Shown here one piece after another: positions 36,977 through 45,112 of a stretch of DNA of 64,000 bases. This DNA comes from Paraburkholderia sabiae. Lineage in GTDB: Bacteria; Pseudomonadota; Gammaproteobacteria; Burkholderiales; Burkholderiaceae. The notes under the pieces are model-generated. The model searched no databases. It worked only from the letters and a program-made list of their open reading frames with translations, and had not been told where the DNA came from. The translations under genes were made by a program, and so were the position numbers. Position 1 is the stretch's first letter. Each line of letters begins with the position of its first letter. The stretch is taken from contig NZ_CP125295.1 in NCBI RefSeq assembly GCF_030412785.1, positions 2,666,001 through 2,730,000 of the forward strand, read 5' to 3'.

Positions 36977-38056
36977 CTAGCTCGTCTGTCCGACGACGCC
37001 CCGGCGGATCTGATCGCGCTCGATCGACTCGAACAGCGCCTTGAAGTTGCCTTCGCCGAAGCCATCATCGCCCTTGCGCTGAATGAACTCGAAGAAGACG
37101 GGTCCAAGCAGGGTGTCGGAGAAAATCTGCAGCAACAGACGCGGCTTCTCGCCCGCCGTGCTGCCATCGAGCAGGATGCCGCGCGTCTGCAGTTCGTGCA
37201 CAGGCTCGCCGTGCCCCGGCAGACGCTCTTCGAGCATCTCGTAGTATGTTTCGCTCGGCGCTGACATCAGCGGGACACCGGCCATCGCGAGCCTGTCGAT
37301 GGTCGCGGGCAGATCGTCGCTGAGCAACGCGACGTGCTGAATACCTTCACCATTGAACTTCATCAGGAACTCTTCGATCTGTCCCGCGCCTTTCGACGAT
37401 TCCTCATTAAGCGGAATACGGATCTTGCCGTCCGGAGCCGTCATGGCTTTTGACGTCAGCCCCGTATATTCGCCCGAGATGTCAAAGTAGCGGATCTCAC
37501 GGAAATTGAAGAGCTTTTCGTAGAAGCGCGCCCAGAATGCCATCCGGCCGCGATACACGTTGTGTGTCAGGTGATCGACCGTCTTCAGGCCATAGCCCAC
37601 GGGATGCCGGTCGACACCTTCGATAAACCTGAAGTCGATGTCATAGATCGACTCGCCGTCCTCGAAGCGGTCGATCAGATAAAGCGGCGCGCCGCCGATT
37701 CCCCGGATTGCGGGCAGACGCAATTCCATCGGACCTGTCGGCATGTCGAGCGGTTGCGCGCCAAGCTCGAGCGCGCGTGCGTAGGCTGCATGCGAATCCT
37801 TGACGCGAAACGCGAGACCGCATGCGGACGGGCCATGCTCGGCCGCGAAGTATGCCGCCGGGCTGCCTGGATCGCGATTGACAATGAAGTTGATATCCCC
37901 CTGGCGATACAGAACAACATCTTTCGAGCGATGGTGCGCGACCAGCGTAAAGCCCATGCTTTCGAACACGGGTTCCAGCGTGTTGGGCGTGGGCGAGGCG
38001 AATTCGACAAACTCGAATCCCATCAGGCCCATCGGGTTTTCAAACAGATCAGCCAT
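36977..38056 (-). CDS. hppD: 4-hydroxyphenylpyruvate dioxygenase
   Basis: The 359-residue protein has the two-VOC-domain HPPD fold. Iron ligands are visible as His in [12 protein letters not shown], His in EGIQHVALL and Glu in [21 protein letters not shown] shortened as [10 protein letters not shown]. The C-terminal helix [12 protein letters not shown] is the usual active-site gate. The enzyme converts 4-hydroxyphenylpyruvate and O2 to homogentisate. Here it sits between a gamma-carbonic-anhydrase-like gene and an MFS gene in an operon of CoA-ester enzymes. No homogentisate dioxygenase or fumarylacetoacetase is in the window, which makes the placement unusual. Sequence identity as HPPD is strong. 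Confidence 0.93.
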   Translation of the reverse strand: MADLFENPMGLMGFEFVEFASPTPNTLEPVFESMGFTLVAHHRSKDVVLYRQGDINFIVNRDPGSPAAYFAAEHGPSACGLAFRVKDSHAAYARALELGAQPLDMPTGPMELRLPAIRGIGGAPLYLIDRFEDGESIYDIDFRFIEGVDRHPVGYGLKTVDHLTHNVYRGRMAFWARFYEKLFNFREIRYFDISGEYTGLTSKAMTAPDGKIRIPLNEESSKGAGQIEEFLMKFNGEGIQHVALLSDDLPATIDRLAMAGVPLMSAPSETYYEMLEERLPGHGEPVHELQTRGILLDGSTAGEKPRLLLQIFSDTLLGPVFFEFIQRKGDDGFGEGNFKALFESIERDQIRRGVVGQTS

Positions 38057-38083
38057 CTACTTCTCCGCAATTGAATGACAGGC

Positions 38084-38608
38084 TCAGCCCACCTGATCGA
38101 GCTGGCGCCGGTAGACATCGGCCCGGCGTACGTAGTCGGCGGCGTTCTCCAGCAGGCTCGCGACCTGTTCGTCGGTCAGTTCGCGTACGACTTTCGCCGG
38201 AGCGCCAACAATGAGCGAGCGGTCGGGAAAAACCTTGCCCTCGGTCACCACGGCGCCCGCGCCCACCAGACAGTTCTTGCCGATGACAGCGCCATTCAGG
38301 ATGACCGCCTGTACGCCAATCAACGAGCCTTCGCCAACAGTGCAGCCATGGAGCATCGCCTGATGACCAATCGTCACGTTCGCGGCGATATCCATGGGAA
38401 AGCCCGGATCGGTATGAAGCACGGCGCCTTCCTGTACATTGCTTCCTTCGCCGATCTTGACTGGCTCGTTGTCCGCCCGGATGACGGCGTTGAACCAGAC
38501 GCTCGTGCGCGCGGCCAGCTCCGCCCGGCCGATCACGACCGCCTGTGGTGCGACCCACGCGGATTCGGTGAGTTGAGGATTTTCACCGCTGATGCTGTAG
38601 ATCGTCAT
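38084..38608 (-). CDS. Gamma-carbonic-anhydrase / PaaY-like left-handed beta-helix protein
   Basis: This 174-residue protein is built of hexapeptide repeats (for example VWFNAVIRADNEPVKIGEGSNVQE shortened as IRADNEP, and VLHTD, IGHQAMLHGC). The three Zn-ligand histidines of gamma carbonic anhydrases are present. PaaY, the closest functional precedent, hydrolyses stalled CoA thioesters in phenylacetate catabolism; a thioesterase or rescue role beside a CoA-transferase and CoA-lyase would fit. Its ATG overlaps the CoA-transferase stop by four bases. Confidence 0.88.
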   Translation of the reverse strand: MTIYSISGENPQLTESAWVAPQAVVIGRAELAARTSVWFNAVIRADNEPVKIGEGSNVQEGAVLHTDPGFPMDIAANVTIGHQAMLHGCTVGEGSLIGVQAVILNGAVIGKNCLVGAGAVVTEGKVFPDRSLIVGAPAKVVRELTDEQVASLLENAADYVRRADVYRRQLDQVG

Positions 38609-39756
38609 GCCGTGGCTCGCTTCGTCAGGCGCGAAAGAATCTCCTGGGTATGTTCGCCGACTCGCGCGAGTGCCTGCCGCACGCCAGGGCGGCGGCCGCC
38701 CATCGTCAGCGGCAGGAGCACAACGTCGGTCGTCGTGCCGTCGTCAGCTTCCATGGGTACGAGACCGCCGCTTGCCTTGAGATGCGGGTCATCGAGCAGT
38801 TGCTCGGGGCGCACGATCGGCGCATAAGGAATCCCGGCCGCTTCCAGCTTTGCCGCCAGTTCGTCCGCGCGGTGATCCTTGAGTATGGCGCCAAGCACCT
38901 CGAGCAACTCGGGCCGCACTGCGACGCGCAACGCGTTATCCGCGAAGCGCGGCTCGGCGGCGATATCCGGGCGGCCGAGGACGTCGCAAAGGGTGATGAA
39001 CTGCTTGTCGCTTACCGCGCCGATGAACAGCTGCTCATTATTGGCGAGCGTGAACACGTCATAGACACTCCACGCCGAAACACGCGAGGGCATCGGCGGC
39101 GGTGCTTCCTTCGTCATCGCGTATTGCTGCATGTGCTGCGCGCTGAGGAACACGCAGTTCTCGAAGAGTGCGCTTTGCACTTCCTGGCCGCGTCCGGTGA
39201 AATCGCGTTCGCGCAGCGCAGCGAGCACGCCGATCGCACCGAACATGCCGCCCATGATGTCGTTGACCGATGTTCCCGCCCGCAGCGGTCGTCCCACGGG
39301 CCCCGTCATGTACGACAACCCGCCCATCATCTGCACGACTTCATCCAGCGCAAGGCGCTTCTCGTACGGTCCGGGCAGAAAGCCCTTGTGCGACACATAG
39401 ATCAGACGCGGATAGCGCTTCACCAGCGTGTCGTAGTCGAGGCCGAGCTTTTGCATCAGGCCAGGACGGAAGTTTTCCAGCATCACGTCGCAGTTGCCGA
39501 TCAGTTGGATAGCGGTCTCGATGCCTTCCGGCGTGTTGATGTCCAGCACGACGCTTTTCTTGTTGCGATTGAACGTGCGGAAAAAGCCGATACCAAGCCC
39601 CGGCAGCTTGCGTGTTTTGTCGCCGCCGGGCGGCTCGACCTTGATCACTTCCGCGCCGAGATCGGCGAGAATCATGCCGCACGTCGGTCCCATGACCATG
39701 TGGGTAAATTCGACGACGCGCACGCCATCGAGAGGGAGTCTTGCGTGAGTAGTCAT
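38605..39756 (-). CDS. CaiB/BaiF (class III) CoA-transferase A
   Basis: The 383-residue protein has LADLGAEVIKVEPPGGD, NRNKKSVVLDI and ENFRPG, the family hallmarks. Asp166, in TSVNDIMGG, aligns with the catalytic Asp of formyl-CoA transferase. It moves CoA from a donor such as succinyl-CoA to a carboxylic acid. ATG 39756 follows the upstream HMG-CoA-lyase-family stop by 11 bases, and its 3' end overlaps the next gene. With that lyase it should activate and cleave a hydroxy-diacid. The frame extends 36 codons further upstream but would overlap the lyase. Confidence 0.93.
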   Translation of the reverse strand: MTTHARLPLDGVRVVEFTHMVMGPTCGMILADLGAEVIKVEPPGGDKTRKLPGLGIGFFRTFNRNKKSVVLDINTPEGIETAIQLIGNCDVMLENFRPGLMQKLGLDYDTLVKRYPRLIYVSHKGFLPGPYEKRLALDEVVQMMGGLSYMTGPVGRPLRAGTSVNDIMGGMFGAIGVLAALRERDFTGRGQEVQSALFENCVFLSAQHMQQYAMTKEAPPPMPSRVSAWSVYDVFTLANNEQLFIGAVSDKQFITLCDVLGRPDIAAEPRFADNALRVAVRPELLEVLGAILKDHRADELAAKLEAAGIPYAPIVRPEQLLDDPHLKASGGLVPMEADDGTTTDVVLLPLTMGGRRPGVRQALARVGEHTQEILSRLTKRATA

Positions 39757-39767
39757 CGTTTCTGATC

Positions 39768-40718
39768 TCAGACAGTTAGCGCGCTGCTTGCCGCGTCGCA
39801 CGCGAAAGTTTTTGGCAGTCCGGCGCGCCATAGCGCGCCATGCAATGTTTCGCCTTCGAGCCATTGCGCGACCCTGGCACGCAGCCGCAGCAAGGCATAA
39901 ATGTCGATGCCGGTTTCAATGCCCATATCGGCCAGCATGAATGCGAGGTCTTCACTCGATGCATTGCCGCTCGCACCGGGTGCGTGCGGACATCCGCCAA
40001 TGCCTGCGAGTGTTGCGTCGAAGCGCGCGACGCCTGTTTCGAGCGCGGCATAGACATTGGCGAGCGCGAGACCGCGCGTGTCGTGGAAGTGGCCACACCA
40101 GAAGCGCTCACCGGCAACGCGGCGCGCCTTTTCGAAAAGGGCGCGTACCGCGCGCGGCCCCGCGTAGCCGACGGTATCCGCGATGCTCACGCGGTCGGCG
40201 CCCGCATCCAGCAATGCCTGCATGCAGCGCAGCACTTCACTTTCTTCGACGCGCCCCTGGATCGTGCAGCCGAACGCGGTGCCGATACCGCCTTCAATGA
40301 GCGTTTTTGCCCCGGCGGCATCACGAGCAGCACGAATGCGCGCCACTTCGGCGATCACTTCGTCCGGTGTCTTGCGGAGATTGGCGAGACTATGTTCGCG
40401 GCTGGCCGACAGCGGCATGAGCAGCAGATCGGCGTTGGATTCGAGCGCGCGCTCGGCGCCCTTCAGATTCGGCACGAGCACGGAGACCAAAAGGCCGGGC
40501 AGCGTTTTGGCGAAGGCGACCAGTTCAGCCGTATCCGCGAGTTGCGGCAACAGGCGCGCCGGCACGAATGAGCCGACCTCGATCTCACGCTGACCGGCGG
40601 CGTAGGCGTCGCGTATCCATTCGATCTTGCGTTCCGTCGGCACAGTGCGCTGGATGCTTTGCAGACCGTCGCGCAAGCCGACTTCGCGTATGACGACGTC
40701 GGTGGGGAATAAGGACAT
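39768..40718 (-). CDS. HMG-CoA-lyase-family enzyme A
   Basis: This 316-residue DRE-TIM-type lyase begins with IREVGLRDGLQSI and carries EVGSFVPARLLPQLAD, HFHDTRGLALANVYAALE and the C-terminal signature GGCPHAPGASGNASSEDLAFML. Metal-binding Asp and His residues and the catalytic Cys loop are present. Family members cleave 3-hydroxy-3-methylglutaryl-CoA or related citramalyl-type CoA esters to acetyl-CoA and an oxo-acid. It is the first gene of the operon and is divergent from a LysR gene. Neighbouring CoA-transferase and aconitase-family hydratase suggest a citramalate/citraconate-type substrate; this is inference. Confidence 0.93.
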   Translation of the reverse strand: MSLFPTDVVIREVGLRDGLQSIQRTVPTERKIEWIRDAYAAGQREIEVGSFVPARLLPQLADTAELVAFAKTLPGLLVSVLVPNLKGAERALESNADLLLMPLSASREHSLANLRKTPDEVIAEVARIRAARDAAGAKTLIEGGIGTAFGCTIQGRVEESEVLRCMQALLDAGADRVSIADTVGYAGPRAVRALFEKARRVAGERFWCGHFHDTRGLALANVYAALETGVARFDATLAGIGGCPHAPGASGNASSEDLAFMLADMGIETGIDIYALLRLRARVAQWLEGETLHGALWRAGLPKTFACDAASSALTV

Positions 40719-40848
40719 GACTGTCTCCGTGAATTCGCCGGTCGTTGAATCGCTGGCGTTGTGCTAACTTTAGAGCTTCCCGAGAAACATTAAAGCGGTA
40801 TTTTGGAACCTCTATCCTTCCGAGTCGGAACGTCTGCGTGGAGAAACC

Positions 40849-41745
40849 GTGCGTGACATCGATCTGAAAACGTTGCGGCTTTTCGTGGCCGTGTGCGACC
40901 ACCGCAATATCGCGCGGGCGGCAGAGGAAGCGCACATCGAGCCGTCGGCGATCAGCAAACGTATCGCCCAACTCGAAACCGATCTGGGCGTGCCGCTGCT
41001 GTCGCGTTCACGACGTGGCGTTGAACCCACCGGAGCGGGCAGTGCGTTGCTCGAGCATGCGCGCAGCATTCTGTTCACCATCGAGCGCATCGAGAGCGAT
41101 GTCGCGGCGTTTGGTGGCGGGCTGAAGGGCCGCGTGAGCATTTGCGCGTCAGCCTCGGCGATCGCGGAGGCCTTGCTCGACGACATTGCAGCGTTCATGC
41201 GCGAGCCCGGGAACGCAAACATCCGTGTGGATGTGGAGGAACGCCTTTCGTCGGACCTTGTGCGCCAATTGCGCGAGGGCGCGGCGAGCGTCGGAGTGTG
41301 CTGGGACAACGTAAACCTGCAAGGCTTACAGCACGTTCCATATCGGCGAGACCGGCTGGCGCTCGCCGTGCATCCGGACCATCCACTCGCGAACGAACCC
41401 GTGCTCAGCTTCGATCAGACTTTCGACTACGAGCATGTCGGCCTGCTGCCGACAACGGCTGTCCATACCATGCTTCAACGGGCGGCGGCGAGCGCTGGCA
41501 AGACGCTGTCGTATCGGGTAATTGTGTCGAGCTTCGACGCAGCGTTTCGGGTGGTCGCTGCGGGGCTGGGTATTAGCGTAATCCCGGTCGAAGTGGCCGA
41601 AACCTATCGGCCCGTGCTCGGTGTAAAAGTGATAAAGCTGACCGACGACTGGGCGGAACGCCGGTTCGTCGTGTGCTTCAGAAACCTGGAGTCGTTACAG
41701 CCGGCAGCGCAACGACTCGTCGATTATCTGGCGAGTCGCGCGTAG
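40849..41745 (+). CDS. LysR-family regulator of the CaiB/HMG-CoA-lyase operon A
   Basis: The 298-residue protein has the N-terminal winged HTH LKTLRLFVAVCDHRNIARAAEEAHIEPSAISKRIAQLE cut as IARAAEEAHI, then a LysR effector domain with EERLSSDLVRQLREG and a C-terminal DDWAERRFVVCFR. It starts with GTG and is divergent from the lyase gene across 130 bases, the classical LysR-target layout. It belongs to the same subfamily as the regulator at 48586, sharing SAISKRIA/GAVSKRIA and VEERLS/LEERLS. That second regulator also precedes a CaiB plus lyase pair. Confidence 0.93.
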   Translation: MRDIDLKTLRLFVAVCDHRNIARAAEEAHIEPSAISKRIAQLETDLGVPLLSRSRRGVEPTGAGSALLEHARSILFTIERIESDVAAFGGGLKGRVSICASASAIAEALLDDIAAFMREPGNANIRVDVEERLSSDLVRQLREGAASVGVCWDNVNLQGLQHVPYRRDRLALAVHPDHPLANEPVLSFDQTFDYEHVGLLPTTAVHTMLQRAAASAGKTLSYRVIVSSFDAAFRVVAAGLGISVIPVEVAETYRPVLGVKVIKLTDDWAERRFVVCFRNLESLQPAAQRLVDYLASRA

Positions 41746-41974
41746 ACAGACAACCGAACGCAGTCTGTACGCGACCATTGGATTTGAGTTTGTATGCCCG
41801 ATATCAACCGCAAAGGTGACGCTTGACTGACCTCCGTCGAGCACGATCCGATGACTGATGTTGGCCCGACCCGTGCCTTTGCGGCGGTGTCCCGACGCGA
41901 CCGTGACCGCTTGCCAGTTGGGACGCACGCCAGAGCGACGGGTGGATGGATTCCACCGACGCAGGCTCTCGGAT

Positions 41975-42889
41975 TTACACGGTCGAACTTTGCTTCCATA
42001 ACCCCGAGTGCTGATGAATCAGGCTCTCGATTGTTCGCTGGACAGCTCTCGAAGCTGCATTCTGTGGCATGGCATTGGGGATGCAAAGGCTGACTGTACG
42101 TGATAGCTCTGGTTCGACAATCATTCGAAAAGGCATCGCAGCGATAGGGAGCTTGCTCAAAGCGCTTGAGAGAATGGTACCCACTGCACCTTGCGCGGCC
42201 ACGGAAAGCATTGTCGGAAGGGAGTCGATGTCGCCGACCGTGTTTAGCTCGACGCCTTCCCGTGCGAACACTCGTTCAACGAGCAGCCGGAGGCCACTGG
42301 ATTTCGTGGGAAGGACAAGCGGTACGCGATCGAGATCTCGCAGGCGAACCGTAGCAGACTTTCGTTTCCCGATTTTTGCGAGACCATACAAAGAAAGATT
42401 TTCGTTGATTAGCGGGATGACCGTGATTCCCGTTGTTTCAACGTCTCGAAAAAGCACCGCCATATCGAGGCGGCCATTTGCAAGAAGCTCCACCAAGTAC
42501 CCGCTCATGCTCTCGAACAATTCCAGCTGGATACCAGGATACTTCTCCCTCAACTCGGCAAAAAGTTGCGGGGCGATTACTGCAGCAATGCTAGTCGGCA
42601 GGCCAACCGCCACGCGGCCAACCTCGTTGCTGCATCCGAGAGAGACTTCGTCTCGCATCTGGTCGAACTGTCTCAGTATCGTCTTCGCATGTCGATAGAG
42701 CGTGGTACCGGAATCAGTAGGTCGAACGCCAGATGGACTTCTCAGAAGAAGTTCGACGCCCATGTCTTCTTCCATCGTCGCTATCAAGTGGCTCAACGAT
42801 GGCTGAGATATGGCGAGCTTCAGCGCTGCCTTGGACAGGCTGCCAGCCTCGACCACTGCGGAGAAGTATCGTAGTTGCTTAACGTCCAT
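41975..42889 (-). CDS. LysR-family regulator near the CitE/CaiB/LldP operon
   Basis: This 304-residue protein has MDVKQLRYFSAVVEAGSLSKAALKLAISQPSLS as its HTH region and a Nac/Cbl-type effector domain with GRVAVGLPTSIAAVIAPQL. It is unlike the LysR proteins at 40849 and 48586. It lies 61 bases downstream of the CitE-like gene, on the same strand, so it could be the last gene of the permease-transferase-lyase operon and its regulator. The effector is unknown. Confidence 0.92.
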   Translation of the reverse strand: MDVKQLRYFSAVVEAGSLSKAALKLAISQPSLSHLIATMEEDMGVELLLRSPSGVRPTDSGTTLYRHAKTILRQFDQMRDEVSLGCSNEVGRVAVGLPTSIAAVIAPQLFAELREKYPGIQLELFESMSGYLVELLANGRLDMAVLFRDVETTGITVIPLINENLSLYGLAKIGKRKSATVRLRDLDRVPLVLPTKSSGLRLLVERVFAREGVELNTVGDIDSLPTMLSVAAQGAVGTILSSALSKLPIAAMPFRMIVEPELSRTVSLCIPNAMPQNAASRAVQRTIESLIHQHSGLWKQSSTV

Positions 42890-42950
42890 GATTGAGAGGC
42901 AACGACCCAGAGAGCGCCAGAATACACTTTGCGCTCTCCTACACCAATCC

Positions 42951-43901
42951 CTATGCTTCAGCCTCAGCCATCAGAAGAATGCGGCGCGCCATTCTTACGT
43001 TGGCGTAGTCGACCATCTTGCCGTTGACGGAGACTGCAGCCAACCCTTGTGCCTCGGCCTCCTCCATCGCGCTAACCATTGCTTGCGCCTGGCTAACCTC
43101 TTCAGGCGTCGGCGTAAAGGCGGCCTGCGTGACCTCAATCTGTGCCGGGTGGATGACCTGTTTCCCGTCGTATCCCATCGCCGCCGCTTTGAGTGCCGTC
43201 GACCTCGTCAGTACGAGGTCTCGAAACCCACCGAAAGGTCCGTCAACAGCACGCAATCCGTTTGCGCGAGCCGCAACCAGGATACGCATCATCGGGTAGC
43301 CCCAGAGGTCTTGCGTCACGGTCGCATAATTGCCGACCTCGTCGCGTCGGGTAACTGCGTAGCCCACATGCGTCCCGCCTACTTCGACGTTCCGCGCGCC
43401 GATGGATGCCGAAAAATCACCGACCCCAAAGTGAAGACCAACCAAACGACCGCGAGCCGCCGCGATGGCGTCAACATTAGCGAGACCACCCGCTGTCTCG
43501 ATGAGTGCTTCCAGACCGAGGTCCTTACAACCGCTGGCCTGGTTGGCAATCAAATCTTCTGCCTGGCGGAGCGTCTCAACGCGCTCAACTTTTGGAATCA
43601 GAATGGTGTCGAGACGCTCGGCACTCTTCAAGGCTTTGATTTCGTCGTCGACAACCTTCCCATCGAAGGAATTGACCCGGACCGTGACGACCTTGCGTCC
43701 CCAATCCAACTCGTTGATGGCTTTGATGGCACCTGCAAGAGCTTCTTCCTTCTCGCTCGGAGGGACCGCATCTTCCAAGTCGATAAACACGCCATCGGCT
43801 GCGCTCGCCGCCGCCGATTGAACCATTTTGTATCGATGCCCCGGGACGGCCAGAACGGAACGAACGAGGCGCATCGAGGTTTGAAGCCGATGCTTGCTCA
43901 T
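42951..43901 (-). CDS. CitE-like CoA-ester lyase (malyl/citramalyl-CoA lyase type)
   Basis: The 316-residue TIM-barrel protein has RSVLAVPGHRYKMVQSA, FIDLEDAVPPSEK, the metal Glu in LEALIETAGGLAN and Asp in HFGVGDFSASIG, and GKQVIHPAQI. These mark the HpcH/CitE branch that cleaves malyl-CoA, beta-methylmalyl-CoA or citramalyl-CoA to acetyl-/propionyl-CoA and glyoxylate or pyruvate. It overlaps the CaiB gene stop by four bases, so transferase and lyase are translationally coupled. The precise substrate cannot be read from sequence. Confidence 0.92.
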   Translation of the reverse strand: MSKHRLQTSMRLVRSVLAVPGHRYKMVQSAAASAADGVFIDLEDAVPPSEKEEALAGAIKAINELDWGRKVVTVRVNSFDGKVVDDEIKALKSAERLDTILIPKVERVETLRQAEDLIANQASGCKDLGLEALIETAGGLANVDAIAAARGRLVGLHFGVGDFSASIGARNVEVGGTHVGYAVTRRDEVGNYATVTQDLWGYPMMRILVAARANGLRAVDGPFGGFRDLVLTRSTALKAAAMGYDGKQVIHPAQIEVTQAAFTPTPEEVSQAQAMVSAMEEAEAQGLAAVSVNGKMVDYANVRMARRILLMAEAEA

Positions 43902-45076
43902 GCTTTCTCCACTGCTTCATTAATCGTCTTTTTCGACGAAAATCCCAACTCGGCCAGAATCTTCTCATTGTGCTCCCCCACCGCAGGGACCTTACCCATA
44001 ACCGGTTCGACGCCGGGAATGATCACGGGGGGCAAAAACAGGTCCTGGAAACCGGCTTCGGTCTCTACCGAACGATAGCGTCCGCGCTCCAAGACCTGCG
44101 CGTGATTGATAAGCCCGTCGACATCGTTCATTCGGCCATTGGCGATCGCCGCTTCGTCCAGGCGCGCAAGGACCGCTTCGGACGTGAGGTCTGCAAAGCG
44201 CGACTCAATCACGCCTTGAAGCTCCTCACGGTGTTGCAGTCGAAGCGAATTGGACTTGAATCGGTCGTCGATAGCAACTTCGTCGTTCTGGAGCACCACG
44301 TTGCAGAAACTCTTCCACTCGCGCTCGTTCTGAATTCCGAAGAACACGGTTGTACCGTCACCGACCGAGAACGGTCCGTACGGCGCGATCGTCGCGTGCC
44401 GAGCACCGGTGCGCGGCATCGGCTTCTTCGTTGCCCGCGTGTAGTACGCCGGATAGCTCATCCACTCGGTCATTGAGTCGAACAGTGACACTTCAAAAGC
44501 CATCCCTTTACCGCTCTTGTCGCGTTGATGCAGGCCCATCAGGATGCCATTCAACGCGTACATACCAGTCGCGATGTCGACAATCGAGAGTCCGCATTTC
44601 GACGGCGACTCGGTTGTGCCATTGATAGACAAAAAGCCCGCTTCGCACTGGACCAGGAGGTCATATGCCTTTTTCTTCTGGTATGGGCCAGTCGAGCCAT
44701 AACCGGAAATATCGCACGCGATAATTTGCGGGTGACGGCTCACGATGCTTTTCGCATCGAGCCCTTGGCGCACGGCAGCACCAGGAGCCAAGTTCTGGAT
44801 GAATACGTCCGCCCGCTTCAGAAGCTCCTCGAGCGCATCTTTACCCTCATCGGTCTTGATGTCGATGGCAAGACTCTCCTTCGACCGATTTGCCCAGATG
44901 AACTGGCTGGACAGTCCGCCCATGACGGTGTCGTACTGGCGGGCAAAGTCACCGACTTCGGGACGTTCAATCTTGATGACCCGTGCTCCCCAATCTGCGA
45001 GGTGACGGCTAGCCAACGGCGCAGCAATCGCCTGTTCAATCGAAACAACAAGGATATCGTCGAGTGGGTAAGTCAT
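43898..45076 (-). CDS. CaiB/BaiF CoA-transferase B
   Basis: The 392-residue class III CoA-transferase contains ADWGARVIKIERPEVGDFAR, NRSKESLAIDIK and GYGSTGPYQKKKAYDLLVQCEAG shortened as GYGSTGPY. Asp167, in LSIVDIATG, matches the catalytic Asp. It is between a lactate-type permease (36 bases upstream) and the CitE-like lyase (overlapping), implying import, CoA activation and cleavage of one hydroxy-acid. ATG 45076 begins the conserved family sequence; eight further in-frame codons exist upstream. Confidence 0.93.
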   Translation of the reverse strand: MTYPLDDILVVSIEQAIAAPLASRHLADWGARVIKIERPEVGDFARQYDTVMGGLSSQFIWANRSKESLAIDIKTDEGKDALEELLKRADVFIQNLAPGAAVRQGLDAKSIVSRHPQIIACDISGYGSTGPYQKKKAYDLLVQCEAGFLSINGTTESPSKCGLSIVDIATGMYALNGILMGLHQRDKSGKGMAFEVSLFDSMTEWMSYPAYYTRATKKPMPRTGARHATIAPYGPFSVGDGTTVFFGIQNEREWKSFCNVVLQNDEVAIDDRFKSNSLRLQHREELQGVIESRFADLTSEAVLARLDEAAIANGRMNDVDGLINHAQVLERGRYRSVETEAGFQDLFLPPVIIPGVEPVMGKVPAVGEHNEKILAELGFSSKKTINEAVEKA

Positions 45077-45112
45077 AGTCAAATTCCTGGAAGAGTCCAA
45101 AGTGCGCCCCGC

